Source of the DNA: a bacterium D16-36 | Lineage (GTDB): Bacteria; Bacillota; Clostridia; Lachnospirales; Lachnospiraceae | NCBI GenBank assembly: GCA_003611745.1 | Contig: RAYF01000009.1 | Coordinates: 1 to 64,000, forward strand | Reading direction: 5' to 3' | DNA: 64,000 nt | Part shown: positions 17,344-26,120 of the stretch, one piece after another | Layout: each line of letters starts with the position of its first letter | Position numbering within the stretch: the first letter of the stretch is position 1 | Notes under the pieces: generated by a model | The model's input: the letters and a program-made list of their open reading frames with translations, nothing else | Database searches by the model: none | What the model was told of the DNA's origin: nothing | Position numbers and translations under genes: made by a program

Positions 17344-18108
17344 TCATATGCTAAGGGTGATGACATAATCAGCAACAGCAGCCACAGCCAGCACCGCCAA
17401 CTCACAGACCTGCAAAAAATACCCTGCCAAGTCCCCCGTGATTCCTCCAAAAATGCGATATGCCATATTCCTGTAATACAGCAGGCACAGCAGACCAGCC
17501 AAAATACAAAATCCGCCGCGCAAAATATCCAGCACAAGGAAACCAGCAGCGCACGCAAATAACTCCAAAACAAGAATCCATTTGACATTTTTGGCTGCCG
17601 CGTTTGCGGAAACTGCTGCCATCCCATCCCCCTTCGCCTTTTTCAAAGTAACAACCGACAGGCCGCTCAAAATCCTTGAATAGACATACCCAAGGGCGGC
17701 AAAAGGAATCGTCTTCCCGCTAATTTCGCTGAATAACCCAAAAGAGAGCAGAAGATAGAGCGCACAGTGCATTACAGCAAATGCACCTGTATGAGGGTCT
17801 TTTAATATTTTTAATTTTTCCTCTCTTGGCTTATAGGAACTTTTTGCATCCATAGTATCCAAAAAACCGTCCATATGGATACCGCCTGTCAAGAGGAGGG
17901 GCAGGGCAGTTAAAATCGCTGCTGTCAGGATCTGCCCAACTCCTATGAAATGAAGCCCCCCGTAAAGGCACAGGCAGCAAAATCCCACTACCGCCCCTAC
18001 AAGCGGAAAAAAGCACATACTATATTTCATGCTGTCCTCCTCCCACTCCACAATCGGCATCGGAATCTTAGAATACGTCGAAAACGCAATAATCATTGAT
18101 TTCAGCAT
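17344..18108 (-). CDS. cobS: adenosylcobinamide-GDP ribazoletransferase (cobalamin synthase)
   Basis: CobS joins adenosylcobinamide-GDP with alpha-ribazole (phosphate) in the last step of cobalamin assembly, in the membrane. The signature GGIHMDGFLDTMDA is present about 75 residues in, and six hydrophobic segments follow. The start is uncertain: an open frame reaches GTG 18147, with ATGs at 18129 and 18108. The ATG at 18108 puts MLKSMIIAFSTYSKIPMP at the N-terminus, the usual form. It is the last gene of the cobalamin operon and runs convergently into the Rpn gene. Confidence 0.92.
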   Translation of the reverse strand: MLKSMIIAFSTYSKIPMPIVEWEEDSMKYSMCFFPLVGAVVGFCCLCLYGGLHFIGVGQILTAAILTALPLLLTGGIHMDGFLDTMDAKSSYKPREEKLKILKDPHTGAFAVMHCALYLLLSFGLFSEISGKTIPFAALGYVYSRILSGLSVVTLKKAKGDGMAAVSANAAAKNVKWILVLELFACAAGFLVLDILRGGFCILAGLLCLLYYRNMAYRIFGGITGDLAGYFLQVCELAVLAVAAVADYVITLSI

Positions 18109-18214
18109 ACTACTTAATCTCTCTTTCATTTTTAAATTTATTACCACGGCAATTAAATATCAGAGTAGTAATAACGATATACTTTTGATTTTCGCATTAA
18201 GCACTATCATCCTA

Positions 18215-18766
18215 TCACTTCAAGGGCACTGGGATAGTATAGACGATTTCCTCAGCCCTTTCTGCCATCTGCGCTAAAAATACATTTATCTTCCCCAGAA
18301 AACGAAGGTATTCCTCTGTCTCCTCCCCGTATTCTGCCCCAGCCGAGAAGATCTCGTTTGTCACCACCACCAGACATCCGGCCTGCCTTTCGAGCCGTAT
18401 TATTTCGTCCAGAATAGCCGCCTCAAGCTGCCGTTCTCCCTCTTTCCCCCGTCCCTTAATCCGCCCTTCCTCCCGGTACATTTCATTCGCCAGAAGATTT
18501 GACATGCACTCCACCAAAACCACGTCCTTTTTTTCAACCTGTAGTTTCTCCAGATTTGTAAAACATTCAATTGTCTGGAAACCCTTCCCCTTCCGCATCT
18601 CTCGGTGCTTTTTGATTCGTTCCCTGCACTCATCGTCGTAAGGATACATGGCAGCAATATAATACAGAGTTCCATCCGGAAATTCTAACTGATGCTTTGA
18701 TACCGCTATATTCTCTGCATATTCTGATTTTCCACTGCCACTTCCCCCTGTAATAAGATATAACAT
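18215..18766 (-). CDS. cobU: adenosylcobinamide kinase / adenosylcobinamide-phosphate guanylyltransferase
   Basis: CobU phosphorylates adenosylcobinamide and then transfers GMP to it, giving the CobS substrate. The P-loop GGSGSGKSEYAE is at the N-terminus; the family His lies in the KKHREMR region (about residue 57) and a Walker-B-like VVLVECMSNLLANE follows. The length (183 residues) is normal. It is the gene before cobS, but 285 bp separate it from the upstream cbiA/cobT, and that gap holds a candidate small RNA on the opposite strand. Confidence 0.92.
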   Translation of the reverse strand: MLYLITGGSGSGKSEYAENIAVSKHQLEFPDGTLYYIAAMYPYDDECRERIKKHREMRKGKGFQTIECFTNLEKLQVEKKDVVLVECMSNLLANEMYREEGRIKGRGKEGERQLEAAILDEIIRLERQAGCLVVVTNEIFSAGAEYGEETEEYLRFLGKINVFLAQMAERAEEIVYTIPVPLK

Positions 18767-18886
18767 CCCTTCTGCATCTCCTCTCCGTAAACAAACTTGT
18801 CAGTATACACTATTTAAATTTATTTCTTGATTATTGAAAATTGATGATGTAAGACCAGAGTAAATTTTTAAATAATTAAATGTATA

Positions 18887-19008
18887 TTGTAAAAGGTTCC
18901 TGCATATGCTATAATGCCTACAGGCAAAAAGAAATCACAAGTCCATGCGGACAAGTAATGAATCCCCAGACCGTGTTGCAGCACAGTTTGGGGATTCTTC
19001 TTTTCTTT
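18887..19008 (+). ncRNA. candidate small RNA with its own promoter and terminator
   Basis: A near-perfect promoter, TTGTAA (18887-18892) and TATAAT (18910-18915) with 17 bp between, points away from the surrounding operon. Transcription would begin near 18922. A small hairpin (GTCC-loop-GGAC, about 18941-18952) and then a strong intrinsic terminator with arms GAATCCCCA and TGGGGATTC (18960-18997) and a T-rich tail follow. The product would be about 85-90 nt. No reading frame of note lies inside. It matches no RNA family that I recognise. Confidence 0.5.
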
Positions 19009-19051
19009 TATAGTGGCAAAGCACCCACTAGGTTAGTCGTTTCTCTTGATT

Positions 19052-21478
19052 TCATTTATAATTTTTATCCTCATACCTCACATACGGTTCTATCTCATAA
19101 GCCGCAAATGTCCCCATATTTTTGTATACTTCCACCGCCATATCCAGTATTGGAAATACCGTCATCGCCCCAGTTCCCTCCCCAAGGCACATCCTTCCGT
19201 GGACAAGGGCTTCCGCCCCCAATGCCTGCAGGACCAGTTTTCCGGATTTTTCATCTGATTCATGGGATGCAATCAGGATATCTTTCACCCTCTCATCCAA
19301 ATGAACTGCTGCCAATGCAGCCGCAGCAGAAATTGCACCATCCATAACCACGGGCATATGGTACTGCACGCCGCCCAAATAAACGCCAGCCATAGTGGCA
19401 ATCTCGTACCCACCAATTTCTGCCAGAACTGCCAAGGCATTTTCACTTCCGGTATTTTCCAACAACCCCCTTTCCCGGGCCCTGCCTACAATCTGTTCCA
19501 CCACGCTGTACTTTTTGCGCATTCCCTCCGCTGACAGTCCCGCGCCTTTGCTTGTCACATCTTTAACAGGCAGCTTCAGAAACGCCGCTGTAAGTGCGCT
19601 GGTCGGCGTTGTATTTCCAATTCCCATCTCCCCCGTTGCAAGAATCTTATAACCCACCTCCTTTAAATCCCTTACAAGGTTTTTTCCGATTTCAATAGCC
19701 TGCCTGCACTGCTCTGGTGTCATTGCAGGCTCTCTCGCAATATTTCCGCTTCCCCTCGCTATTTTCCTGTCAATAACAGCACCTGTTACCAGCCGCTTTT
19801 CCGGATAATGCTCCGTATCCATCCCCACATCAATAGCATAAACATCAACCGATGCAGACTTTGCCATAAAATTAACTGTGGAACATCCTTTTGCGAAATT
19901 CTCGCTAACGATTTTCGTTACTTCCTTTCCCGTCTGCGTAACCCCCTCCTCCACCACGCCATGGTCTGCGCAAAGGATAACCAGAGCGCGCCTCCCGATA
20001 TCAATGTGCTCTGGCTCAGCCGCAATCCTGCAGAGTTTGACAACTGCATTCTCCAAAAGGCCCAGACTGTCTATCGGCTTTGCTATGCTGTCCCAATGCG
20101 CCTTTGCCAGCCTCGCGGCCTGATATCTGCTGCATTCCTGCAGGAATTCATAAATTGCAGAAGGATTACTGTAATAATATAAATGAGGGAAACCTGCCGC
20201 CACCCCTTTCGTATACACCATACAGCGATATTCACTGCCGCCCGCGGGCTTCCTTGCAGTAAAGCCGCCGCCGTTTTCTGTACAGTCCCAATAATGGAAT
20301 TCATGCCCCTTAATCTGCTGGCCTTTGTCTCCAAACACACCAGCCTCATTGCTTTCCAGCGCAATATAGCCGAAACGGCAAAGCTTCTCTGTCCGAAACC
20401 CCCGGCCGGGTAATGCTCCTGCCATCCTGCATCTCTTCCCATCCATTCCTTCTAATTCCTGCTGCAGATAGAGAAATCCGCCGCATTCCGCCAGACAAGG
20501 CATTCCATTCCTGCACGCCTCTTTCACTGCTGCCTTAATGGTATCTGCCTGCCCTAATTCCTCCGCATAATTTTCCGGATAACCGCCCCCCAGTATCATT
20601 CCGTCGATATCTTGCGGCAGTGTTTTGTCATGCAACGGGGAAAAATAAACCATCTCCGCCCCCATCCTGTTAAGCAGTTCCATATTTTCCGCATAATAAA
20701 AAGAGAACGCCTCGTCCCTCGCCACCGCAAGCCTCACCTTCTTTGGCAAGACCGGACATTCAAAAACCTTCCCCTCACACATCTCTGCACTGCCCGCGAT
20801 ATCAAATATCTTATCAATATCTACCGTTTTCTCCATTACATCTGCAATCTTTCGGATCCATTCCCCAAATGCCCCAATTTCATCCGGCGCAGCCAGCCCC
20901 AAATGCCTTGACGGGACTTCCAGATCACGCATATCCGGCAAATAACCCGCCACAGCCACGCCGCATTCCCTTTCAATCACATCTTTAAGCCGCCCATAAT
21001 ATCCAGCCGCGACTTTGTTTAAAATGACACCGCATATCCTGCTGTCCTCCCTATACTCCATAATTCCCTTTATCACCGCCGCGAGGGAGACACTGGCCCC
21101 CTTGCCGTCCACAACCAGAACCACCGGAGTTTCCGTTACTTTCGCTATCTCATATGTACTTGCCCGCTCCGTCTGCCCTCCCAGGCCGTCATAATATCCC
21201 ATCACGCCTTCCAATATCGTAATATCAACGTCCTTTGCCTTTTCCCCCAATAAATATCTTACCGTTTCCGAATCCGTAAAAAACGTATCCAAATTTCCCG
21301 ATTCGATTCCAAGCACTTTCCTGTGAAACATGGGATCTATATAATCCGGCCCGCATTTAAAAGATGCTGTCCTATATTTTCTTCTCTTACATATCTCTAT
21401 CATCCCGCAAACAACTGTCGTCTTGCCGCTGCCGCTCTTAGGGGCAGTAAACAGCACCCTTGGCATCTTATCAATCAT
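19052..21478 (-). CDS. fusion of cobyrinate a,c-diamide synthase (CbiA) and nicotinate-nucleotide:DMB phosphoribosyltransferase (CobT)
   Basis: Residues 1 to about 450 are CbiA: an ATP-binding loop TAPKSGSGKTT, then a glutaminase-type domain with the nucleophile Cys in CLAECGGFLYL. It amidates the a and c side chains of cobyrinate with glutamine and ATP. From about 460 the protein is CobT: ILCADHGVVEEGVTQTG, the GEMGIGNTTPTSA loop and a late VMDGAISAAAALAA segment. CobT makes alpha-ribazole phosphate for the lower ligand. The two enzymes act at distant steps, and the fused form is unusual in my knowledge. I place the start at ATG 21478, which follows AAAGGAGG and overlaps the upstream stop by 8 bp. 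Confidence 0.9.
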   Translation of the reverse strand: MIDKMPRVLFTAPKSGSGKTTVVCGMIEICKRRKYRTASFKCGPDYIDPMFHRKVLGIESGNLDTFFTDSETVRYLLGEKAKDVDITILEGVMGYYDGLGGQTERASTYEIAKVTETPVVLVVDGKGASVSLAAVIKGIMEYREDSRICGVILNKVAAGYYGRLKDVIERECGVAVAGYLPDMRDLEVPSRHLGLAAPDEIGAFGEWIRKIADVMEKTVDIDKIFDIAGSAEMCEGKVFECPVLPKKVRLAVARDEAFSFYYAENMELLNRMGAEMVYFSPLHDKTLPQDIDGMILGGGYPENYAEELGQADTIKAAVKEACRNGMPCLAECGGFLYLQQELEGMDGKRCRMAGALPGRGFRTEKLCRFGYIALESNEAGVFGDKGQQIKGHEFHYWDCTENGGGFTARKPAGGSEYRCMVYTKGVAAGFPHLYYYSNPSAIYEFLQECSRYQAARLAKAHWDSIAKPIDSLGLLENAVVKLCRIAAEPEHIDIGRRALVILCADHGVVEEGVTQTGKEVTKIVSENFAKGCSTVNFMAKSASVDVYAIDVGMDTEHYPEKRLVTGAVIDRKIARGSGNIAREPAMTPEQCRQAIEIGKNLVRDLKEVGYKILATGEMGIGNTTPTSALTAAFLKLPVKDVTSKGAGLSAEGMRKKYSVVEQIVGRARERGLLENTGSENALAVLAEIGGYEIATMAGVYLGGVQYHMPVVMDGAISAAAALAAVHLDERVKDILIASHESDEKSGKLVLQALGAEALVHGRMCLGEGTGAMTVFPILDMAVEVYKNMGTFAAYEIEPYVRYEDKNYK

Positions 21479-23504
21479 CCGGCTCCTCCTTTCTTCCTCC
21501 AAAACTTATAATATACACCGGGTTCTCTGCAGACATCAGATGATACCTGCCTAATTCCCTCGCCCTTGCCACATTTACCTGTATCACTTCCATCTCTTGA
21601 TACTCCGGAAAGCGCTCCCGGATTTGCCCTATCTGCGCCACAGTCTCCAATGTTACCGCATTCACCACAAACCGCATCCCGCTGCCTCTCTGCCTGACAG
21701 CCTGTATAATCTCTATCAGCCTGCCGCCGCTTCCTCCGATAAACACATGCGTCGGAGCTGGCAGTCCGGCAAGGCAGTCCGGTGCGGTCCCATGAACCAC
21801 CGTTAAATTCTCCGCGCCAAACCGTTTTTTATTTTCCAAGATCAGACGGGCTCCCTCTTCTTCTTTCTCTATGGCATAGACCCTTCCCCTATCACAGTGC
21901 AGCGCAGCTTCCACCGACACCGAGCCTGTCCCGGCGCCAATATCATACACAACCGAATCCTCCGCAAGCCCAAGCTTTGCCAGCGATAAAATACGGATTT
22001 CCTGCTTTGTCATCGGCACATTCCCTCTGGCAAATGCACTATCCTCCAGACCGGGAACTGCCTTTTTTGCCGCGGGAGCCGGATTTTCCAATAGCAGGAC
22101 AGACAGGGCATCCGTTTCTTTTCCGCAAAGCCCAGCCGGCGTGCCGCTGAAAATATTTTCCTCAGGATAAGAAAGCCTCTCCCCAACCGTAATCTTAACT
22201 TCCTCCATATGGTATTCCAGAAGTGTCCTGCATATCTTCCCCATGGAATCTTTATCCCCCAGCAGTACGCAGACCCATCTGTTCTGCCGTATAGCTGGCA
22301 GCAGATTTTCTTCCTTCCCATGCCAGCTTACGAACCTAACTTTATCCCAAGGAATTGCCAGACGGTTAAGAAAATATTGTACAGAAGAGATTCCTGAAAT
22401 GTATAGGACTTTATAATCTTTTAAAATATTATTTATCCCATCTGCCCCGGAGTAAAACCCAATGTCCCCGGAATAAACCAATGCTGCTTTTTTATATTCC
22501 GGATGCCTTTGCAAAAACAAGGCAATCTCCTCCTTTTTGTAGCTGGTAAAATAAGGCTTTGGCCCATACCCCTGACACATCTCAAGCATCCGCTTTGCCC
22601 CAATTACTACATCACACTCCCTCAAGCATTTGCGGGCTTCCCCTGTCAACTGCCCGATGTTACCCGGCCCCATGCCAATCAGACAGACCTCCTTTTTTTC
22701 CTTCAGCCCATACTGCTGCCGCAAAAACTGCATTGCCTCTGGGAAAGTATACACCTTAACACTGCCAGACACCCTTTCCACTTTCTCCCTGCGCCGCTCA
22801 ATTACCAAAACGCGGACACCTGCGCGCACGGCAGCATTGCACTTCTCCTGAAAGCCCCCCTCCCTGCCAGAATTCTTTGTCACAAGATAGGATGCATCAA
22901 TCTGCTTCATCATCCAGTAATTTAACTCCTCCCCAAAAGGACCCTGCATCCCGATCAGGTTTTTCCCCTCAAATCCAAGTTCCCTGCATTTCTCCAGAAC
23001 AGAAGCAATAGGCAGAACCCTCGCATAACATCTGTTTTTATAATCCTCTATAGCTGCATATTTTTCCAAATCCTTACTTCCGGTCGTAATCAATATATTT
23101 CCTTTTGTAGTATTTAAAAATGCAGCCGCATCCTCAATGTTATCCTCATAAATAAACGAAACATCCCCGTCTCCTGTATTCCCTGCTGCCTCCCCTTCTT
23201 CCCTCAGAACGCGTATATATGGCACATTTCTTCTTTGGCACGCACTCAACGCATTTTCCGAAACGGATTCCGCATAAGGGTGCGTTGCATCCAGACAATA
23301 ATCCGGCACTATTTTCTCCATAAATTTTTCCATCCCCACCGCATCCATACGCCCTGTATGTATTTCTATATTAGAACACACTGGAAGCAAAGAAGCCCCA
23401 TATTCTGTTGCCACACAGATATGAAGCTCCAAATCCGTATTGCAGAAAGCCTCTGCAAACATCCTTCCCTCCACGGTTCCCCCAAATACCACAATCCCCG
23501 CCAT
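21471..23504 (-). CDS. triple fusion CbiJ-CbiE-CbiT (precorrin-6A reductase, C5- and C15-methyltransferase/decarboxylase)
   Basis: Residues 1-255 are a CbiJ/CobK reductase (IVVFGGTVEGRMFAEAF, DATHPYAESVS). Residues about 270-460 are the CbiE methyltransferase (CLIGMGPGNIGQLTGEA). From about 475 to the end is CbiT, with the SAM-binding loop YDIGAGTGSVSVEAAL and the FIGGSGG motif. These are consecutive steps of the anaerobic corrin pathway: reduction of cobalt-precorrin-6A, methylation at C5 and at C15, and loss of the acetate carbon. CbiE-CbiT fusion equals CobL; adding CbiJ is less common. Good ribosome binding site AGAGGTGAAAAT. It overlaps the next gene by 8 bp. Confidence 0.92.
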   Translation of the reverse strand: MAGIVVFGGTVEGRMFAEAFCNTDLELHICVATEYGASLLPVCSNIEIHTGRMDAVGMEKFMEKIVPDYCLDATHPYAESVSENALSACQRRNVPYIRVLREEGEAAGNTGDGDVSFIYEDNIEDAAAFLNTTKGNILITTGSKDLEKYAAIEDYKNRCYARVLPIASVLEKCRELGFEGKNLIGMQGPFGEELNYWMMKQIDASYLVTKNSGREGGFQEKCNAAVRAGVRVLVIERRREKVERVSGSVKVYTFPEAMQFLRQQYGLKEKKEVCLIGMGPGNIGQLTGEARKCLRECDVVIGAKRMLEMCQGYGPKPYFTSYKKEEIALFLQRHPEYKKAALVYSGDIGFYSGADGINNILKDYKVLYISGISSVQYFLNRLAIPWDKVRFVSWHGKEENLLPAIRQNRWVCVLLGDKDSMGKICRTLLEYHMEEVKITVGERLSYPEENIFSGTPAGLCGKETDALSVLLLENPAPAAKKAVPGLEDSAFARGNVPMTKQEIRILSLAKLGLAEDSVVYDIGAGTGSVSVEAALHCDRGRVYAIEKEEEGARLILENKKRFGAENLTVVHGTAPDCLAGLPAPTHVFIGGSGGRLIEIIQAVRQRGSGMRFVVNAVTLETVAQIGQIRERFPEYQEMEVIQVNVARARELGRYHLMSAENPVYIISFGGRKEEPDD

Positions 23505-23514
23505 ATTTTCACCT

Positions 23515-24249
23515 CTATTTCTGTAACGAATATCCCCTCGGCGTTACCATCTGCCCCCTTATGACCTTTGTCTGGGAGTTTCCTATAAAAACTGTTGTAA
23601 ACATATCCACCTGCACCTTTGACAGTTCTGACAGAGGAAGTATTCTGCAATTCTGCCCCTCCCTGCCGATATTCTGCACAATGCCGCAGACCGTCCCCGG
23701 CAGCTGGTGCTGCAATAGAATACTGCACGCCTTTTTTAAATAATCCATCCGCTTCTTACTCGAAGGATTGTAAAGGCAGATGCAGAAATCTGCCCCCGCC
23801 GCCGCCGCCAGCCGCTTTTCTATCGCCTCCCACGGCGTCATCAGATCACTCAGGCTGACCACGGCAAAATCATGCCCCAAAGGCGCCCCGAGCACTGCAG
23901 CACCCGACAGGGCAGCGGTAATGCCCGCTGCCACCCTCACTTCCACCGTAGGGAAATCCGCACCAAGCTCCATCAGAAGCCCCGCCATGCCATACACTCC
24001 GGCGTCACCGCTGCATACAACACTCACCTTTTTCCCATGACAGGCAGCCTCCAGAGCCGTGCGGCACCTTTCTTCCTCCTGGCGCATCCCTGTGACAATG
24101 TATTCTTTATCCGGAAAATGTTTCTTTATCAAATCTACATATACAGTATATCCGACAATCACTTCACTCTGCCTTAATATTCCTTCCGCCTCCAGCGTCA
24201 TATTAGAATATTCCCCCGGCCCAATCCCAACAACATATAACTGATTCAA
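23515..24249 (-). CDS. cbiH: cobalt-precorrin-3B C17-methyltransferase
   Basis: A SAM-dependent tetrapyrrole methylase of 244 residues that methylates C17 and helps contract the ring. The N-terminal YVVGIGPGEYSNMTLEA and the VCSGDAGVYGMAGL motif are typical of CbiH/CobJ, as is the later ICLYNPSSKKR segment. The start is TTG at 24249, with AAAGGGAATATT ahead of it, overlapping the stop of cbiG by 4 bp. It lacks the C-terminal extra domain seen in some fused CbiH proteins. Confidence 0.92.
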   Translation of the reverse strand: MNQLYVVGIGPGEYSNMTLEAEGILRQSEVIVGYTVYVDLIKKHFPDKEYIVTGMRQEEERCRTALEAACHGKKVSVVCSGDAGVYGMAGLLMELGADFPTVEVRVAAGITAALSGAAVLGAPLGHDFAVVSLSDLMTPWEAIEKRLAAAAGADFCICLYNPSSKKRMDYLKKACSILLQHQLPGTVCGIVQNIGREGQNCRILPLSELSKVQVDMFTTVFIGNSQTKVIRGQMVTPRGYSLQK

Positions 24250-25331
24250 AATATTCCCTTTCCTCTCTTTCCTGCCAAGGCAACCGTTACACCGTCATAT
24301 ATTCTCTTAGGGCAGAGAAGTTCACACCCACTCCCAGCAGCCAAAACTGCGCTCCGCTCACAGACGCAGGACACACCTGTAACCTCCTCTACAAACCGCG
24401 ATTCACTGAATTCCCCCACTGCCTGCCCAAGCTCCTCCGCCGAATATGTTAAAAACGGTAGATTCCTGCCCCTGCAATAACCAAGCAGCCCTTCCTCCCC
24501 TTTTTTTAAGTCTATACTTGCAACAGAGCATAGAGCCTCTTCCAGAAAACCCTCCTCCCTGAAACACTGCTTTACCGCATGTTCTATTGCCTGCTCCGAC
24601 GTCCCTTTCCGGCAGCCAATCCCAGCAGCCAGACACTTAGGCACCAATTGGAGAACCATCAGGGAATCCCTCCTTTTCCTAAGACTTTTCAGCCACTGTA
24701 TCCTTTCCGGCACCCGGCACGAAATACAGACTGTATAGGAGGTATCCTTATAACAATCACTCTCCACAAAAAACAACTCCCCCGGCAGATCCCCCTCTAA
24801 TGGAAGCTCCGAGTATATGCCAATCCGCTCCCCTTCCAGTACCGCCGCCGAAATCCGCTTCGCCATTTCCCAGTCTGTTACAACCAGGCCATTCTTTCTG
24901 GCAAAATCATCTACCGCAAATTTCCCCTCCAAATCAGTAGCTGTCGTTACCACAGGAACAGCCCCTGTGAACCCTGCAATCCTGTTTGTAAGTTCATTCG
25001 CCCCCCCTGCATGGCCTGATAAAAGGGAGATACAGAATTTTCCTTTCTCATCCATCACAACGACCGCCGGATCTGATGATTTATGCCTTAGGTACGGGGC
25101 CACTGCTCGCACGGCAATTCCCACAGAGCTGATAAATATCATGGCATCACATATGCCAAACCATTCACCTGTTACCTCTACTAAACTTCGTTTTTCTGAT
25201 ATCTCCCCTAAGCTGCTGCACTTTACGATGCAGGCTGTCCTACAACCCGGCTCATATTCTTTAAGGCACCTCTCCAGCTTTTTCATCAGCTCATATGCCT
25301 GTCTGCTGCAGGCAATCAAAACTATCTTCAT
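24246..25331 (-). CDS. cbiG: cobalt-precorrin-5A hydrolase
   Basis: CbiG opens the delta-lactone of cobalt-precorrin-5A and releases acetaldehyde, a step specific to the anaerobic route. Visible features are the N-terminal domain with FISSVGIAVRAVAPYL and SLLSGHAGGANELT (about 70-125), a middle linker domain, and the C-terminal CbiG_C fold starting LAAGIGCRKGTSEQAIEHA (about 233). The length of 361 residues is normal. It is coupled to cbiH by a 4-bp overlap and follows cbiF by 18 bp. Confidence 0.92.
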   Translation of the reverse strand: MKIVLIACSRQAYELMKKLERCLKEYEPGCRTACIVKCSSLGEISEKRSLVEVTGEWFGICDAMIFISSVGIAVRAVAPYLRHKSSDPAVVVMDEKGKFCISLLSGHAGGANELTNRIAGFTGAVPVVTTATDLEGKFAVDDFARKNGLVVTDWEMAKRISAAVLEGERIGIYSELPLEGDLPGELFFVESDCYKDTSYTVCISCRVPERIQWLKSLRKRRDSLMVLQLVPKCLAAGIGCRKGTSEQAIEHAVKQCFREEGFLEEALCSVASIDLKKGEEGLLGYCRGRNLPFLTYSAEELGQAVGEFSESRFVEEVTGVSCVCERSAVLAAGSGCELLCPKRIYDGVTVALAGKRGKGIF

Positions 25332-25349
25332 GCCGATACCCTGTCTTTC

Positions 25350-26120
25350 TTAATCTGTATTAAAATCGTTTGCTTTCTTACGGTATCCCGTTGTAAAAGA
25401 AGCGTCATACAGCTTTGACTTCTGGTATTCATTCCCCAGCACATTGCCGATTACAATCAACGCTGTTTTGCAAATCCCTGCCCCCTCCATCGCTTCCGGC
25501 AGTTTTTCTACAGTTGTATGAAGAATCTTCTCCTCCGGCCATGTAGCCTTATAAACTACAGCCACTGGCGTATCTGTATGGTACCCTCCGGCCAACAGCT
25601 CTTGTTTTACCTTTCCTGCAAGCCCGGAGGATAGAAAAAGCACCATGGTAGACTGATGCGTGGCAAGCTCCCGTATACTTTCCCTTTCCGGTACAGGTGT
25701 CCGCCCCTCTGCCCTAGATATAATAACACTCTGGGAAACACCCGGAAGGGTGTATTCTATCTGCAAAGCCGATGCCGCACCAAAAAGCGAGCTGACACCG
25801 GGACAGATAGAAAAAGCAATATTTCTTCTGTCCAGCTCATCCATCTGCTCCCTGACAGCCCCATAAATAGAAGGATCCCCAGTATGAAGGCGCACCGTAG
25901 CAAGCCCTTCCCCCTCTGCCTCCTCCATCACTGCAATCACTTCCTCCAGCGTCATATAGGCACTATTATAAATCCTGCAGCCCTGTTTTGCCTCCTCTAG
26001 CAGCGCAGGATTGACAAGCGACCCGGCATAAATAATAACATCTGCCCGCCGCAGATAATTTAACCCCCGGACGGTAATCAAATCTTCTGCCCCCGGGCCG
26101 GCCCCCACAAAATATACCAT
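25350..26120 (-). CDS. cbiF: cobalt-precorrin-4 C11-methyltransferase
   Basis: This is the SAM-dependent enzyme that methylates C11 of cobalt-precorrin-4. The start VYFVGAGPGAEDLITVRG is diagnostic for CbiF/CobM, and RLHTGDPSIYGAVREQMD and ISRAEGRTPVPERES are further family motifs. ATG at 26120 has AGGAAGGAGAAATAG upstream. It abuts cbiD, with no gap between its start and the cbiD stop. Confidence 0.93.
   Translation of the reverse strand: MVYFVGAGPGAEDLITVRGLNYLRRADVIIYAGSLVNPALLEEAKQGCRIYNSAYMTLEEVIAVMEEAEGEGLATVRLHTGDPSIYGAVREQMDELDRRNIAFSICPGVSSLFGAASALQIEYTLPGVSQSVIISRAEGRTPVPERESIRELATHQSTMVLFLSSGLAGKVKQELLAGGYHTDTPVAVVYKATWPEEKILHTTVEKLPEAMEGAGICKTALIVIGNVLGNEYQKSKLYDASFTTGYRKKANDFNTD

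Noticed and set aside
17320-17562. Plus-strand open frame over the end of cobS
   Set aside because: It is the antisense of a well-supported cobS gene and has no features of its own.
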